From Ascidia mentula (taxonomy: Eukaryota; Chordata; Ascidiacea; Phlebobranchia; Ascidiidae): a stretch of 64,000 nt of DNA. Below are positions 37,201 through 48,916 of the stretch, one piece after another. The stretch lies in assembly GCA_947561715.1 (NCBI GenBank), contig OX387197.1, positions 22,532,266-22,596,265 of the forward strand, given 5' to 3'. Both the position numbers and the translations under genes were made by a program. Each line of letters opens with the position of its first letter. Position 1 is the stretch's first letter. The notes under the pieces are model-generated. The model searched no databases. It had not been told where the DNA came from and worked only from the letters and a program-made list of their open reading frames with translations.

Positions 37201-38230
37201 CACGCCGTGAATCAAGTATTGCAAATAAGCACCCACATAGTGGACACTCTATGTACGACCTACATAGAAACCTTTTTTGTTCCATGGGAGTTTCATTTAT
37301 TGTTTTATAAACTAACCGTTTGGAGTAGAATCCCATTTCATTATACTTGAAAACTGAATATGTTGTTGTGGCACTGTTCGCAGACTGGAAAAAAATATAC
37401 TTTACCTGTGTCTTCGTCTAGCCTAGGCTAAACGGTGCACTTCTTAGTATGACATCCTCGTTGTACATTTAGTCTCCACATATATTCACCACAGGTGACT
37501 TGCAAGTGGGTGTAAGCATACCTGTCCACGAGGAGATCATAAAAAAACTTGAATTTAGTCAAAAACGCTGTTGCTTGTTCACAGAAAAGCGATGGTTGTA
37601 GTGACGAACACTCCTATCATTAAACTTTTATTGCAGTTTTTGTATTTTATTAATTAATGTCCAAGGCATTAGGTTCAGTCATTGAGATTGGCACAAACGC
37701 CAAAAACATTACCAGAGAAAGCTTGTTCAATTGTATGTGACATCATTTATGCAAGCATGCGTACTTTTCACCCACACAATACGTCAGGAAAACCTCTGTG
37801 GCGTTTTGTTTTTCATGATCCTGTTTGCTGGTTTATCAATCATAAAAGTTTAGTCTGTGTATGTACCTGCAGGAAAAGGTAAACCAGTACTGCTGCAGTT
37901 CGCAAGTTGTGAGTATTATATAAGTTTTGCTTACGATTGAAAATAAACCACTACAACGAAAAGTAGAAACATATATGTCAACCAAACCAATTACAACAAA
38001 ACACTTAACAACATCGATAAGTAACCTTAAGGTTTCTTAATTGCAATAACTAGAAATGGACGACAGGTGACAAGCGACACCACAGAAAACACCCCCGGTA
38101 TTTCTTAGCACAATTTTACCTGTTTATGTTTGTGTTTAATTACTGTCTTAGAACATGTTGCTGGGGTTAAACTATCACAATTGCTGAATTAGGACTGGCT
38201 TTCAAAATGTTTTTCCATATGTAGCACAAA
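36580..38230. other. Intergenic between divergent CTLR-11 (-) and CTLR-12 (+)
   Basis: 36580-37200 is arm sequence, the upstream region shared with CTLR-9. 37490-37850 repeats sequence from 13520-13740. No gene was recognised. Confidence 0.4.
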
Positions 38231-38336
38231 CACTGGTTTGAAATCGTGCGCGTGTTTGGACAGTGATGGAAGGAAGTTTTGATAAGTGAATCAGCTTGTG
38301 CAATGTTTGTTATTCGTTAGTCTATTGTAGATCATA
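38231..38336 (+). promoter_or_regulatory. Group B upstream block, CTLR-12 copy (diverged)
   Basis: The stretch actggtttgaaatcgtgcgc, followed by aagtgaatcagcttgtgc, aligns to the block upstream of CTLR-4 and CTLR-7 at the same distance from the ATG. Confidence 0.45.
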
Positions 38337-39745
38337 ATGGTGGGAATACTTGAAATTTTCAGTTTGATCATTTTGTTAATTTCACGTGTCAAAGCTCAAA
38401 CCTGGCACCGGTTTCAAAGTGAAGAGTATTACATCGAATACAGTGCAGCCAGTTCATATGCTCAAGCTCAAAGTGGATGTGCTGCAAGAAATGCTAGTGT
38501 GGCAAATGTTAAAACAACTCAAGTGTTCAACTTTCTTTTGGGAAAGATAAACGTAGCTGGTAAGAAAATTTCTGCGTTCTGGGTGGATTTGAAAAATGCT
38601 TCTATCAATGTTTATTACGGTCCTCAAGCAGCAACACATTGTCAAATGTGGATTTGTAACAGTCTAAATTTACATAATTTGCTTATAATCGCTCGCCAAG
38701 TTTAACACATTAACTCATTCTTTCAAGCTTGGATGTTACACCAATGTTTATTTTGCAGAAATCCTCGAACAACACTTAACTACTGGGTTGAGTTCTCTGT
38801 CAACCACACATCAAACAACTATACCAACCACACATAAAACAACTATACCAACCACACATGAAACAACTATACCAACCACACATGAAACAACTATAAGAAC
38901 CACAACATCAACTTCACTTGCAACAACAAAAGAGTCAACAACTGCAGTTACGTCTCCTGTAACAACACAAGCAGCAGCTACCCGTCCATCAACGCACGGA
39001 GCCAAACATGCGTCCACTTCACATGCAACCCCAAGTACATCTCAATCGACGATTGACAGCCGAATATCGTATGGTAAGTGTCGTTGGATCGAACGTTCAT
39101 TGCCATGCAATAGCCTACATTAAGAGAATTTCTTATGTTTTGAAATCAAGATTCAACAACAGATGAAACTTCAATTTCTTGCGTAGAAAATACAGGAACT
39201 GATAGCAGTCTCAAAGGTAAGCTGAAAATTTCTAAAATATCTAAAATTTAATATGAAAATTAACCTGGAATATCCTTAAACCGTCGTTTTCTTGTTAGAT
39301 CCCACCATCTTCATATGTATTATTGTGATCCTGGTTATAACAAACATCGTTTCATGTGTTGTGATCTGGAAACAGCGGAATGACAAACGGTAAATTACAA
39401 TCTAACTCACAAAAAACAACTTAAATAGCATTTTACTCAGAAACGAATCACCAAGCAACGCAGGAAATAAAAGTGTTCGCCAGAGAGCGTCAAACGAGAA
39501 CTACGAAAACCCTACTCCACAACCACAAAATCAACACGCATACGAAGAAATATCAGGTACGACTTTGGACAAGTACATATTGTAAAACGAATGTGCATGC
39601 ATGACCGCGATTAAGAAAAAACATCGCTCTTTTAGGTGCTACTGCAACTGGTGGTTATGCATTAGAAAATCCAAGTTACGTGAACCTGAAAGGCAACGTG
39701 TCTGCTACAAATGAAGATGCTGCTTACATTACTTTTTCTGTTTAA
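38337..39745 (+). CDS. CTLR-12: group B receptor lacking the second CTLD exon, 306 aa
   Basis: Exons 38337-38559, 38759-39073, 39151-39216, 39299-39389, 39441-39556 and 39636-39745 sum to 921 nt, an open 306-aa frame. The leader and first CTLD half (TWHRF to INVAG) splice in phase straight to a long Thr-rich stalk with four to five IPTTHETT-type 8-residue repeats. No exon 2 exists in the 200-bp intron. TM (ICIIVILVITNIVSCVVIW), then a tail with YENP, 9 residues, YEEI, and a last exon with PSYVNL and AAYITFSV. The product would be a mucin-like receptor without the sugar-binding half of the lectin fold. Everything downstream is intact, so it is either a neofunctional form or a very young pseudogene. 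Confidence 0.83.
38805..38905 (+). repeat. 24-bp stalk minisatellite in CTLR-12
   Basis: Four to five tandem units of accacacatgaaacaactat-type sequence encode the repeated IPTTHETT stalk. The unit is a multiple of three, so length changes keep the frame. Confidence 0.85.
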
Positions 39746-41021
39746 AGTATATTTGCGCAATGATCACTTGGTAATTAAGTCACTGTTGTGCTTTACTCAC
39801 ACATACCTTACGTGATTTGTGCCTTTTTCTTACAGTTAGTTTACTGCGAATGCATTTTTATCAGCGTCCAATATGGCTAAACAGGGCTGGTCAAGTTTTA
39901 TTTTTCAGAGTCAGTTTTTGTCAGGTGTTCCTAAGTGTTACGTCATGTCTCCAATTGTATCGTCATTGTACTTGTCAAAATCTTTCTAGCCCTTCAAAAC
40001 ACTTAAATACTGAACGAAATGCTCGCCGCCAACACAACATATGAGAGTAATTTATGTACAATGCAGCAGCGGACAAGCAAATTTTAACTGTATTAACGTT
40101 TCTTTCTTACTCTTTCACTTTGTATTGCTGTTATATCACGCGATTTACTATTAAATCGCAATGTATTTACATTTCCAGTTTAATTTTCAAATGTTGCTCC
40201 ATGAATTATTTTTCATGAATTATGCTGCAAAAATGTATGTAAAAGTATTCTTGCATTTCCTTGCTAATTTGTGCTTTTAATTGGTGATATTTTTGCGTAA
40301 CATGAACTGTATATATTATTACATGCAGGCACACTGATTGCCACATACGGTTTAATTGCTATCAAAATACACAACGACTTGCTGTGTGGTGATGATTTCG
40401 TAGTAATTACTTGTGACCGATCCAGGCGTTTGTCGAGTTAAACCTAAGGTTAAACCTTATAGTTTATAGGTGCATTTGTAACAATAAGGGCCAGGTCTTT
40501 AACAGTGGCCACTTTCTAATCAAAACACACACCTTGTGTTGTTTTGAGTGAGGTAAGATGTGTAAAATGTTGTGATTTCTAGAAGGCTACTCGATGTCTA
40601 CCCAGCAATGACAACATCTCGTGAAGAAAGGCAGGTTCCCCAACACCTGCGCATTAGATTTTGGGAGAATGCTTATTGCCTCACGACTAAACATTGAAGT
40701 GGATATGAGGTTTTTCACACTATGCGTATACGCTTATCAGTAGCAAAACAAGTGTGCAAAACGTTGCAAACAGACCGATTTTTTTGTTACCTTGCATTTT
40801 TTAAAACCTTGAACACCTAGGACACATTTTTAGGGATGGGGATGATTGGTCAGGAAAAACAGCCACCCGAAACAGTTTTTTGAAGATAATTTATTTGTTT
40901 TATTGGACGTTACAATTATTGCCTATTTTATGCAATCACCTGTGTCATGCGTACTGTTTTCACCGATTGATGTATGAAAAAAACACACACATGAGATGGG
41001 AACAGTTGTTTGTTTTTGTTC
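39746..41021. other. Intergenic between CTLR-12 and the methyltransferase gene
   Basis: Both genes end into this region. 39780-39860 is 3' flank shared with CTLR-7 and CTLR-10. Nothing else was recognised. Confidence 0.4.
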
Positions 41022-42435
41022 TCACATCATTTTTTTATACACATATAAAATAGTTTTGCCCTCGGTATTATAAACTGGCTCGGTGCGTTTTTCCATCAAC
41101 AAAATCTTATTTGTCTTCTCCAGACGTTGCAACAAGCTACTGATATCCGCGTTGAAGTTTGCGGTCGGTGTTTGGCTGATGTTAAAGATGAGAACTCCAT
41201 TCGGTTTCACCACATCGAACATGGCCTGTAACATTCGCAGGAAAATGTTAAGACATTTACAAGGGCTAATCGCTTTGAACCATACTGAAAGGCGCACCTA
41301 AACGCCAACTTCTTCGGCTATGTTGACGGAGTGGTAATATTAGGAAAACGTAGTAGGTGATTCAAAAAAAAATTGCAAATGCGCTGCCGCGGTGACAGTC
41401 TGCCACGTAGCAGATGTCTTTATGCATGTACTTTGTAAACTGTAAAATTACACACACTTGCCTGTATTGTACTTGGTGGGCAATGTTGTGGGAGAATTGC
41501 TCCTATGCAGGTCGCTGCGTCGTAACTATCGGAACTTAGAGGAAGCTTGTTATCCACAAAATGACGAATAATGTTTCTGGAAACAGAATTTTTGACCTGT
41601 TTTCAATTAAACAGCAAAATAACTGTTGAAAGTGTGTGGAATTGGAGTGGATTGAAATACATCAAACTGTCCTGTGTACTGATTTTTTGCATTCTGGTAG
41701 GAATATGTTGTTAATTTTGGGTGGAGAATATAAAACAACACATGAAGGTAATCTTATTTACTGTGTTTCTTCAAACCAATAGCTTGTATGCGGTCGGCTT
41801 GTCACCATTCAGGAAAAATGGCACCACTTTTACCTGTAGTTAAGTCCCTTCTTGCTGGCAACATACAACATTTCCATGTTGGCGTCTAGAATGTCAATAG
41901 CGCCGACGAAACTTTCGTTTTTGCGTAGATGATTGCCGACAAGACCTGTTCCTGTTGAGGGTAATGCCCGTTTTATAGTCCATATAAACTTGACTTTCGT
42001 TACTTCACTAAAGTTAGGAATCATGGTTCGATGTGGCATTTAAACTTGCTTTACTACAATATACTATATACAGATTGCCCTAAAGCGCTATCTGTTGCTT
42101 TCTATAGGAATATTAAGTCTGATTTGTTTTTGTTGCCATCATGCACCTCAAATACGAAAATAATCACCTGCTCCACGGTAGCCACCTTGCAGTCAGTACC
42201 TACCTCCGCCAATATCAAGTATTGTGGTGTCTTCATTGTTGGTAGTGTACTTGCTACATAGTTGGGCGGCAAGCTTAGGAAGAATGTAAGACGCCTTCTC
42301 CAGATCGCTGTCATAGAGTGTGCTCCACTCATCGTAACCTTCTTGCGACGCAATTGCGTTTTTGCTATTCAGCACCGCAGCATGAAGGCTGGAGGCCGGT
42401 TGGATCGGTGAGACGACAGACGTATCTTTCTGCAT
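41022..42435 (-). CDS. METTL27/WBSCR27-like class I methyltransferase, 222 aa
   Basis: Four exons (42435-42204, 41951-41834, 41576-41462, 41225-41022) sum to 669 nt. SAM-binding motif I reads ILDIGGG/TGLVG across the exon 1/2 junction, followed by GAIDILDANMEML (motif II-like). Later come SYDAATCIGAILPQH and VVKPNGVLIFNIS, the usual order in METTL27-like proteins. The N-terminal YDEWSTLYDSDLEKASYILP also matches this family. Length is near the family norm. Intron 3 uses a GC donor (CAG|GCAAGT). It is a presumed SAM-dependent methyltransferase with unknown substrate. It is unrelated to the lectins around it and looks single-copy and intact. Confidence 0.85.
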
Positions 42436-43155
42436 AATGTTAACAAAACAATCTGCAGAAAAAAACAGTGGCGCTATGAACTTTTGCAGCTCCTTTTGTG
42501 TTCAGGTCAAAACACTCAGCTACTTTGGAAAGGAAGTCTTTTCGAGATCACTCACGTTGGTATAAGCTGCCGCAGTCATAGCTATAACGTTATGAAAACG
42601 TTATATATGCTGGCGTAGACGTCTGCACAATGTCAATATTACTCTTTTCTCTACCAAGATGTACGTGCGATCTCTACTTATACTTGCTTCTGTCAAGCCC
42701 AAACAACTCTTGTCCGTTTTTGCCGATTTGGTCTATTAGTAACTACATCAGACTATAAAGCCAGCACATACTTGCAAAAATTCAGCCCAATATTGCATTG
42801 AACGACTGCCTTAATCACAAAGCCTGATGTGATCTCAATCAAACGTAAATATAGCGGGGTCTTGTGAAAGCGATACTATGGTATCAAATCATATGTTAGT
42901 GAAGGCTTAAAGTAGGCCTTATGTATACCATCATAATGCACAGTGAACATCTCTCCAGCGCTAACAGGAAACAGTATATATTCGGTCAGGAAATGTGTGA
43001 CTTGTGACATATGGGCCGAATCCTTTTCAACTGTGGATTTTTCGTTTCAATGACTCTTCCAATTGAAATACAGAGATGAATAGGACATAATGTTGAATAA
43101 TGTAGGGCATGGAACTACACGCGTGAGCATTATTTTATTTTTACTAAATATTCCT
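42436..43155. other. 5' flank of the methyltransferase gene
   Basis: No exon or repeat was recognised, although this must hold the promoter of the minus-strand methyltransferase. Confidence 0.35.
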
Positions 43156-43159
43156 TTCA

Positions 43160-43695
43160 ACAGAGCATCCCATAAGGAGCGATCTCGGCAACAAACTTCG
43201 TCTCCAGGTTACGAAAATTTTCTACCCACACAACATCAGCTAAACACCACCTATTTATTTACAATGCCTCAGATTACGTTAATTCGCTACAAATATCTTA
43301 GAGCATTCAAAGTTAAACACTTTACCATACTCGAGGGTCAACAACAGTGACTTAGCAAAATCACATTTAGATAATGTCTTACGCTGACTAACACAATTTA
43401 GTGATCAAAATTGCACCTCAACTCCATCTGCCTGTTTTACTGTAATAAGCGTTTTTTTATAAATATTTACAGAAAAGAAGCAAGTGCAAAAGCTGAGCTT
43501 TACCTGAACATGTGCAGGCATTCGGCTTTCAGCTTGGCAAGACAGAAAAAGGCGAAAAAGGCGGCTGACCACACGACGTCAAAGCAAACAGGAAAACTGC
43601 TGATGCGAACGATAGCAAAACTGTACTTCGGCCCTTCTCACGCAATCTCGAACAGTTTAATGTCCAATGTAAAGAAGAGGACATCAGTTACCTAA
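43160..43695 (+). pseudogene. Tail-only relic of a group B receptor
   Basis: After an acceptor (ttcaacag), codons give SHKERSRQQTSSPGYENF and then a Gln-rich spacer, aligning with the tail exons of CTLR-10 and CTLR-13. The expected donor is lost and no TM, stalk or lectin exon lies upstream. A second acceptor at about 43470 opens a frame to 43695 with AKAELYLNM, reminiscent of the ELYLDI stretch in the group A tail of CTLR-5. It may be a relic or part of an unrecognised gene; the call is tentative. Confidence 0.45.
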
Positions 43696-45210
43696 CAACT
43701 GCAATTTAAACGTTTGACGTTACCATGACGTCAAAACTATAAATTAATTCTTGAAATCACAGTGCTATGTATAAGATATGAAATGCTGATTGTATTGCCT
43801 TTTTCTAAGTTGTCCGAATTTGGTTGGAAATTATGGCCTATTGTAAACCCTTTTGTTATCTGCAACCTCTTTGTCGAAACTTAAAGCTATTTGATATTAG
43901 TGTAGTGCAACAAAGTGGATTTTGCCTCAAAATCTGTGAATAAATACACTTTGTACACATTGCTGGTTTTTATGCTGTTCAAGAAGCAATTGCTGATTTG
44001 AGAAGAATGGTCGCAGCGGGCTTTACAAACATTTCTTGCAGACTCAGCTTTCAATATTTACCAAACATTATAGCCATTGAAGTGGATACTGACTTACGCG
44101 TGCTCACTGCAGCGCACAGGAAAAGGTTCATAAACGTCATTGTCCATACGTTGCCCAACAATTGACTTTGGGTATTTGCCTTCTAGAAATTTTGCTTCAG
44201 ATGTTTTGTGAGGTTCGGGTCAAGTAATGGATCGAATATGTAACCCCGGAATACCCAGGCTACAAGGTCAAAGTGCATGGGAGGCCAGGTACTCCAATGC
44301 CAGGGAATTAAAGATTCAATTCCCTTTCATAGCGTGAGCCACTTTCCACCCCAACCAATTTTCACTATTTCAGATTACCGTGTGCGGACATAATGCATAC
44401 TATATTAGCAGTCTACCACTATGCCTACAATATTGCACCATGCCAGCAATATTGCATTGTTTATCTCACATGACGGAAAAGCTGACAAGAAACACTGCAA
44501 ACCTGATATTTTCCAGACGAGGTTGCCAATTAATTTCCCACGATCTTTATCGACCATACCCCCATTTTTTCATAGGAAACGAATAATTTTGTTTCACAGC
44601 AGAAAGCTGAATAAATATGAGTATTTGGATAAATATGCGACCCTATTGATCTGAAAACAGTTCATACGACACAGAGCATTGTCAAGTTTTTTGCTTGAAA
44701 TAAAATTGTGCCCTATTTCGCGTTGAAAATAAATTCTGAAGTCCAACTTTTGACTGGGGCCGGTACCACACGACTATGAAACAAGAAAACAACGACGAAT
44801 GTGCTATATTAATTCAACTTAAATAAATAGTTTTTCGCTAGATTATCCCGGCAACACACCGGTCTCAACTGTGATCAATTTTAAATTTTCCTATCTCACT
44901 TGTCGCATCTGCTTGCAATATTTGAAGCCAATGGGATGAAATTGATTAGTTCGTTACTCAGGAATTGCAAAAAAATAACAGCTTCTTGCTCTTGCATTTG
45001 ACTGCATTTAAATCTAAAGACATAGAATATATAAAGAAACTTCTTGTTGAGTTCAATTTCTATAAAATGAAGGCATGGAGGCAATAATCCGCACAATAAA
45101 CGAGTTTATCAGGAACTTAATGGCATATGTGTAAGCATGATGAAATGTGCTGCGAAAAATAGCATGCATTCAATGTACTGCTATTTTTGTATTTGGTTGA
45201 TACGTATTGC
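43696..45210. other. Intergenic, 5' flank of CTLR-13
   Basis: No coding exon, RNA gene or bounded element was recognised. Confidence 0.35.
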
Positions 45211-45315
45211 ACTATGTGGGTTGGAATCCTACGTGCGTCTGTACAGTTGTGAATGTTTTGGAAAGTGAATGGATTCTTCTATGTTCAATCAGTCACTGTT
45301 GTGTAAGTCGTGAGA
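45211..45315 (+). promoter_or_regulatory. Group B upstream block, CTLR-13 copy
   Basis: The block actatgtgggttggaatcct and the later ggaaagtgaatgg match the CTLR-4 and CTLR-7 blocks at the same spacing. Confidence 0.55.
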
Positions 45316-47444
45316 ATGAAAGTTTGGAAGATTTTAACTGTGGGTGTCTGTTTGGTTTTACAAGGCAAAGCACAAACATGGCACCAGTTTCAAGGTCACG
45401 AGTATTACATTGAATACAGTAATGTCAGTTCTTATGCTCAAGCTCAAAGTGGATGTGCTGCAAGGAATGCTAATGTGGCAAATGTTAAAACAACAGATGT
45501 ATTTCACTTTCTTATCAGCCAGATAAATATAACAGGTAAACACTACATGCAATATATAGTCATTTTCTGTCAAATTACTTATTGACGCAATTGTTAACTA
45601 AAGTTTCATACCAAATATTATTCTTTAAAATATAATGCTTTGAACTGATTGTTCCCATTTCACAAAATCTAGTATAAATTTCCAAGTTACAGATGAAAAA
45701 GATTGTTTACATTTCAATTTTTTTCACATTATGTTTGTACTCGAATTGATAGTGTTAAAACGACTACATTGGAGTATTCTTCCAGATTCTCCCTATTCGT
45801 TTTATATCGGTGGTGCGAGAGTCATGGGAACCAACAAGTTTCAGTGGATAGATGGAACAAGTGTTGATGTAGCACAGTGGGGTGGATCGGAGCCAAACAA
45901 CCGCGGAGGAAATGAGGATTGTGTGATAATGGGTTGGGTTTATGAACTTGATTCAACATTCGGATGGAGAGATGTTCCCTGTTCATACTGGTCAAGATAT
46001 ATTTGTCGAAAAAACTATGAAGGTAACACAATTATTGTCTTAAATTTTAACAAGAAGTATAACATATACATGCCGTAAACGGTAAAAAATAAGCGTAGTT
46101 TTTTTCTCAGGAAGCACATCATATCAGACTACGATTAGTACAAGTGCTCTACAAACCACGCGAAAAACAACTTCATCTACACTGCATCCAACAACACACA
46201 AATTAACAACTGGATTTACGTCTCGCTTGTCAAGTTACGAGAAAACAACTGAATCCACATCAATTCCAACAACACATATTTCGGAGACAATAAACCAGCG
46301 ATTATCTTATGGTTGGTATCCTTTTTTCGTAAATTACAGTAAACTATACATCAAAATTTGTTGTCGGCATTTGAATCTGGCTTATATTTTACGAAACAAG
46401 TGTATAATTATGAATGTTTTGTAAAATAACTACTTTTGCGTAGTGACTAAGACAAAGTTAAATTTGAATATCCTTTATCTCCTACCAAACGTATGAAAAG
46501 AACGTAAAGAGAGTGATATTTCATCCTATTCATGTTCACAAAAACTACAACAATTTTCCCTTCAGAATCAACCAGCGAACGAACAATTACACCCTTAAAA
46601 ACCGAAGCAATATCGAGAGCCAGTTTTCTTGATAGTAAGTTTTGAGACTTGTGATCCTGTACCGCCAAAGTATTTTAGGGATACTCAACTGATAAAAGCA
46701 AGCAATGTGTTTAACGAATACTGCCCTTCTGGCAAATTATAGGGCAGTATTCAGCAATAAAATATGCCTGGCAGCATCAGTAACAATTTATTTAAATGTG
46801 TTTAACTACAACCATATCAAGACAAAAACCAAGAAACAAAATTATGCATTTTCCTTAGTTGAACGCATCATCTGTATATCTGTCGTTGCGACTTTGCTTT
46901 TGACAAACATTGCGTGTTGTATTGTGATATGGAGGCTGCGAAAAGGAAAAAGGTAGATTAATATAAGCCCTGCCATATCAAAGAAACTTGAAAGGTAATA
47001 TTTTTGGAAGGGTACAACACCCAATACCGCAAGAAGAACCACATCGTCAACAAATAACACCAGGAAACTACGAAAATTTCGATCTGTTGCAACAACAACA
47101 ACAACACCGATATGAAGATATAATATTAGGTGAAGTGCAGAATAAATAACACAACAAAAATTTTCCCCCAAATTTTTTTTTCAGTCAGTTCAAAGTACAC
47201 ATCGTACAACGAAATATTATCAAGTGCTTTGGCTAAAACTGATATTCGGCAACCTTGGCAATTGGTTTATGCAATCATACAATTATAGAATAATTTTTCT
47301 CAAATTACATTTAGTTGGTTTATAATTGAAACAATTTTGCCAGGTATTCGTGGTACGTCAGCTAACCAGCGTCCATCTTACGTGAACGTGAAACTGAACA
47401 CACCAAGGAGTAATGGAGCTGTATGTGCTGACTTTGCTGTCTAA
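45316..47444 (+). CDS. CTLR-13: group B C-type lectin-like receptor with ITAM-like tail, 346 aa
   Basis: Seven exons (45316-45535, 45786-46022, 46111-46311, 46566-46634, 46859-46952, 47011-47129, 47344-47444) sum to 1041 nt. Leader; CTLD with SEPNNRGGNEDC, WRDVPC and YICR; Thr/Ser stalk; TM (ICISVVATLLLTNIACCIVI) then WRLRKGKR. The tail has YENF, 10 residues including a poly-Gln run, then YEDI. The last exon has PSYVNV but its final tyrosine is Cys (AVCADFAV). The initiating ATG at 45316 is used; a GTG at 45310 is not needed. All splice sites are GT/AG and all phases agree. This is one of the two best-preserved group B genes. ITAM-like signalling is inferred from spacing. Confidence 0.9.
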
Positions 47445-48820
47445 TTGCCATCACAAACAATTTCTCGTACTTAGTTTCAATGTTTTGCCTATATGATGTA
47501 TCATATTGTCTGCATGTTTCAGATGAAAGATTTTGCGCTTTTTTTATGAGCAGCTCACATGTTACACTGATGTTTCGTTTCAAGTAGTTCAACATTTACA
47601 GTATTGCTATAATTTGTATTGTATTGGCTTTTGTTGTCATACTTGAGAAAAAAGTTCACACAGTAAATTTTATGCAAAGAGTTTGAGATAATTTTTGAAG
47701 AAGTAAATATATCGCTTTTACACGCATTGATCACTTACCGTAGAAGAAGAAAGTGCGTTTACTCAGATGACTGGACATGTACATGCAGTCTTGACAAATA
47801 TTTACTACAGATCACTGGCGATTACGTAAGTGCGACCTACGTGTTTCAGCAAGAGCTCACAAGATGACTTAAAACTGCGTCATAAACAAAATTAACTACT
47901 GAATGTTCCACTTTGGTTGTGTTGTGCTGGGATTTGTTTTCATCAGTGTTCCGTTTGTGCATTTAGTCTGTTATTATTTCATGGAGAAACCCCATTTTAA
48001 GCATTAAAGTGATTTTTTTGCAAAACATTGCGATGGACCATACATAAAACACTGCATCAAATGTGTTGAAATCTTTTGCAAACATTTACGAGTTATCTAC
48101 AGTGAAAAACATTACGTGTTATCTTCAGTAGGCGAGGATTCCACCTACATGACAAGACGCAAGGCATAGGGATTGTGACGTTCTGTGCTACACGACTGCG
48201 ACAGCTTAAATATTTACGAGAGTGAAATGTGAAAACAATCGCCTTAAGGGGATCAGATGATATAATTGACCTTTGCATAAGCTCGCTTGTGCCCTTTGCA
48301 CTATGCAAATCAACCCCCTTGATAACGATTATCACAAATAAAAAGATGTTTTGTTGTTGCAGTTAGTAGACGTTACCGCGAAGAAAACGTAAGTGAAGCA
48401 CAGATACTAATTCGTATTTCTTTGTTCTAAATGGAACTGAACGATATTGTGTTAAAAAACTTCATTTAAAAAAACAAAGTTATGATTTTCCACACCAATT
48501 TTTGTCCTGGACATAAAATCTTTGCGCCCGACTTCAGTCAAACCCTAAATTGTGATGGCATTGACAATTTTTAAAAACTTTTGATTAGCAAGTTTTACAA
48601 CATAAAGAATCCTACATTTCTGCTATTTTGAAAATGTTCTGACGTCACCACAAAAGTTTGCAGTTTGTAAAATCTTTACTTGCCATGGTTTGAGCACCAG
48701 TTTTTTCCTGTGTACATGTAACGTCATGATATCCGAGTGCAGGTTAATTTCTTTTTCCTAGGTGAATTAAAAGTAAATGCATGTAAACAGAGAAGTGGTT
48801 TCTCGCATTCTGTTGGACAC
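47445..48820. other. Intergenic between CTLR-13 and CTLR-14
   Basis: No gene or bounded repeat was recognised. Confidence 0.35.
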
Positions 48821-48916
48821 ACTATGTGGGTTGAAGCCTACGTTTACTTGACGAAACGTTGTTGTGGATTGTGACAAATCTTTGTATCGTGCACTGTTTT
48901 CTTGATCAATATATCG
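48821..48916 (+). promoter_or_regulatory. Group B upstream block, CTLR-14 copy
   Basis: The block actatgtgggttgaagccta followed by cgttt lies 96 bp before the ATG. It is nearly identical to the CTLR-13 block. Confidence 0.55.
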
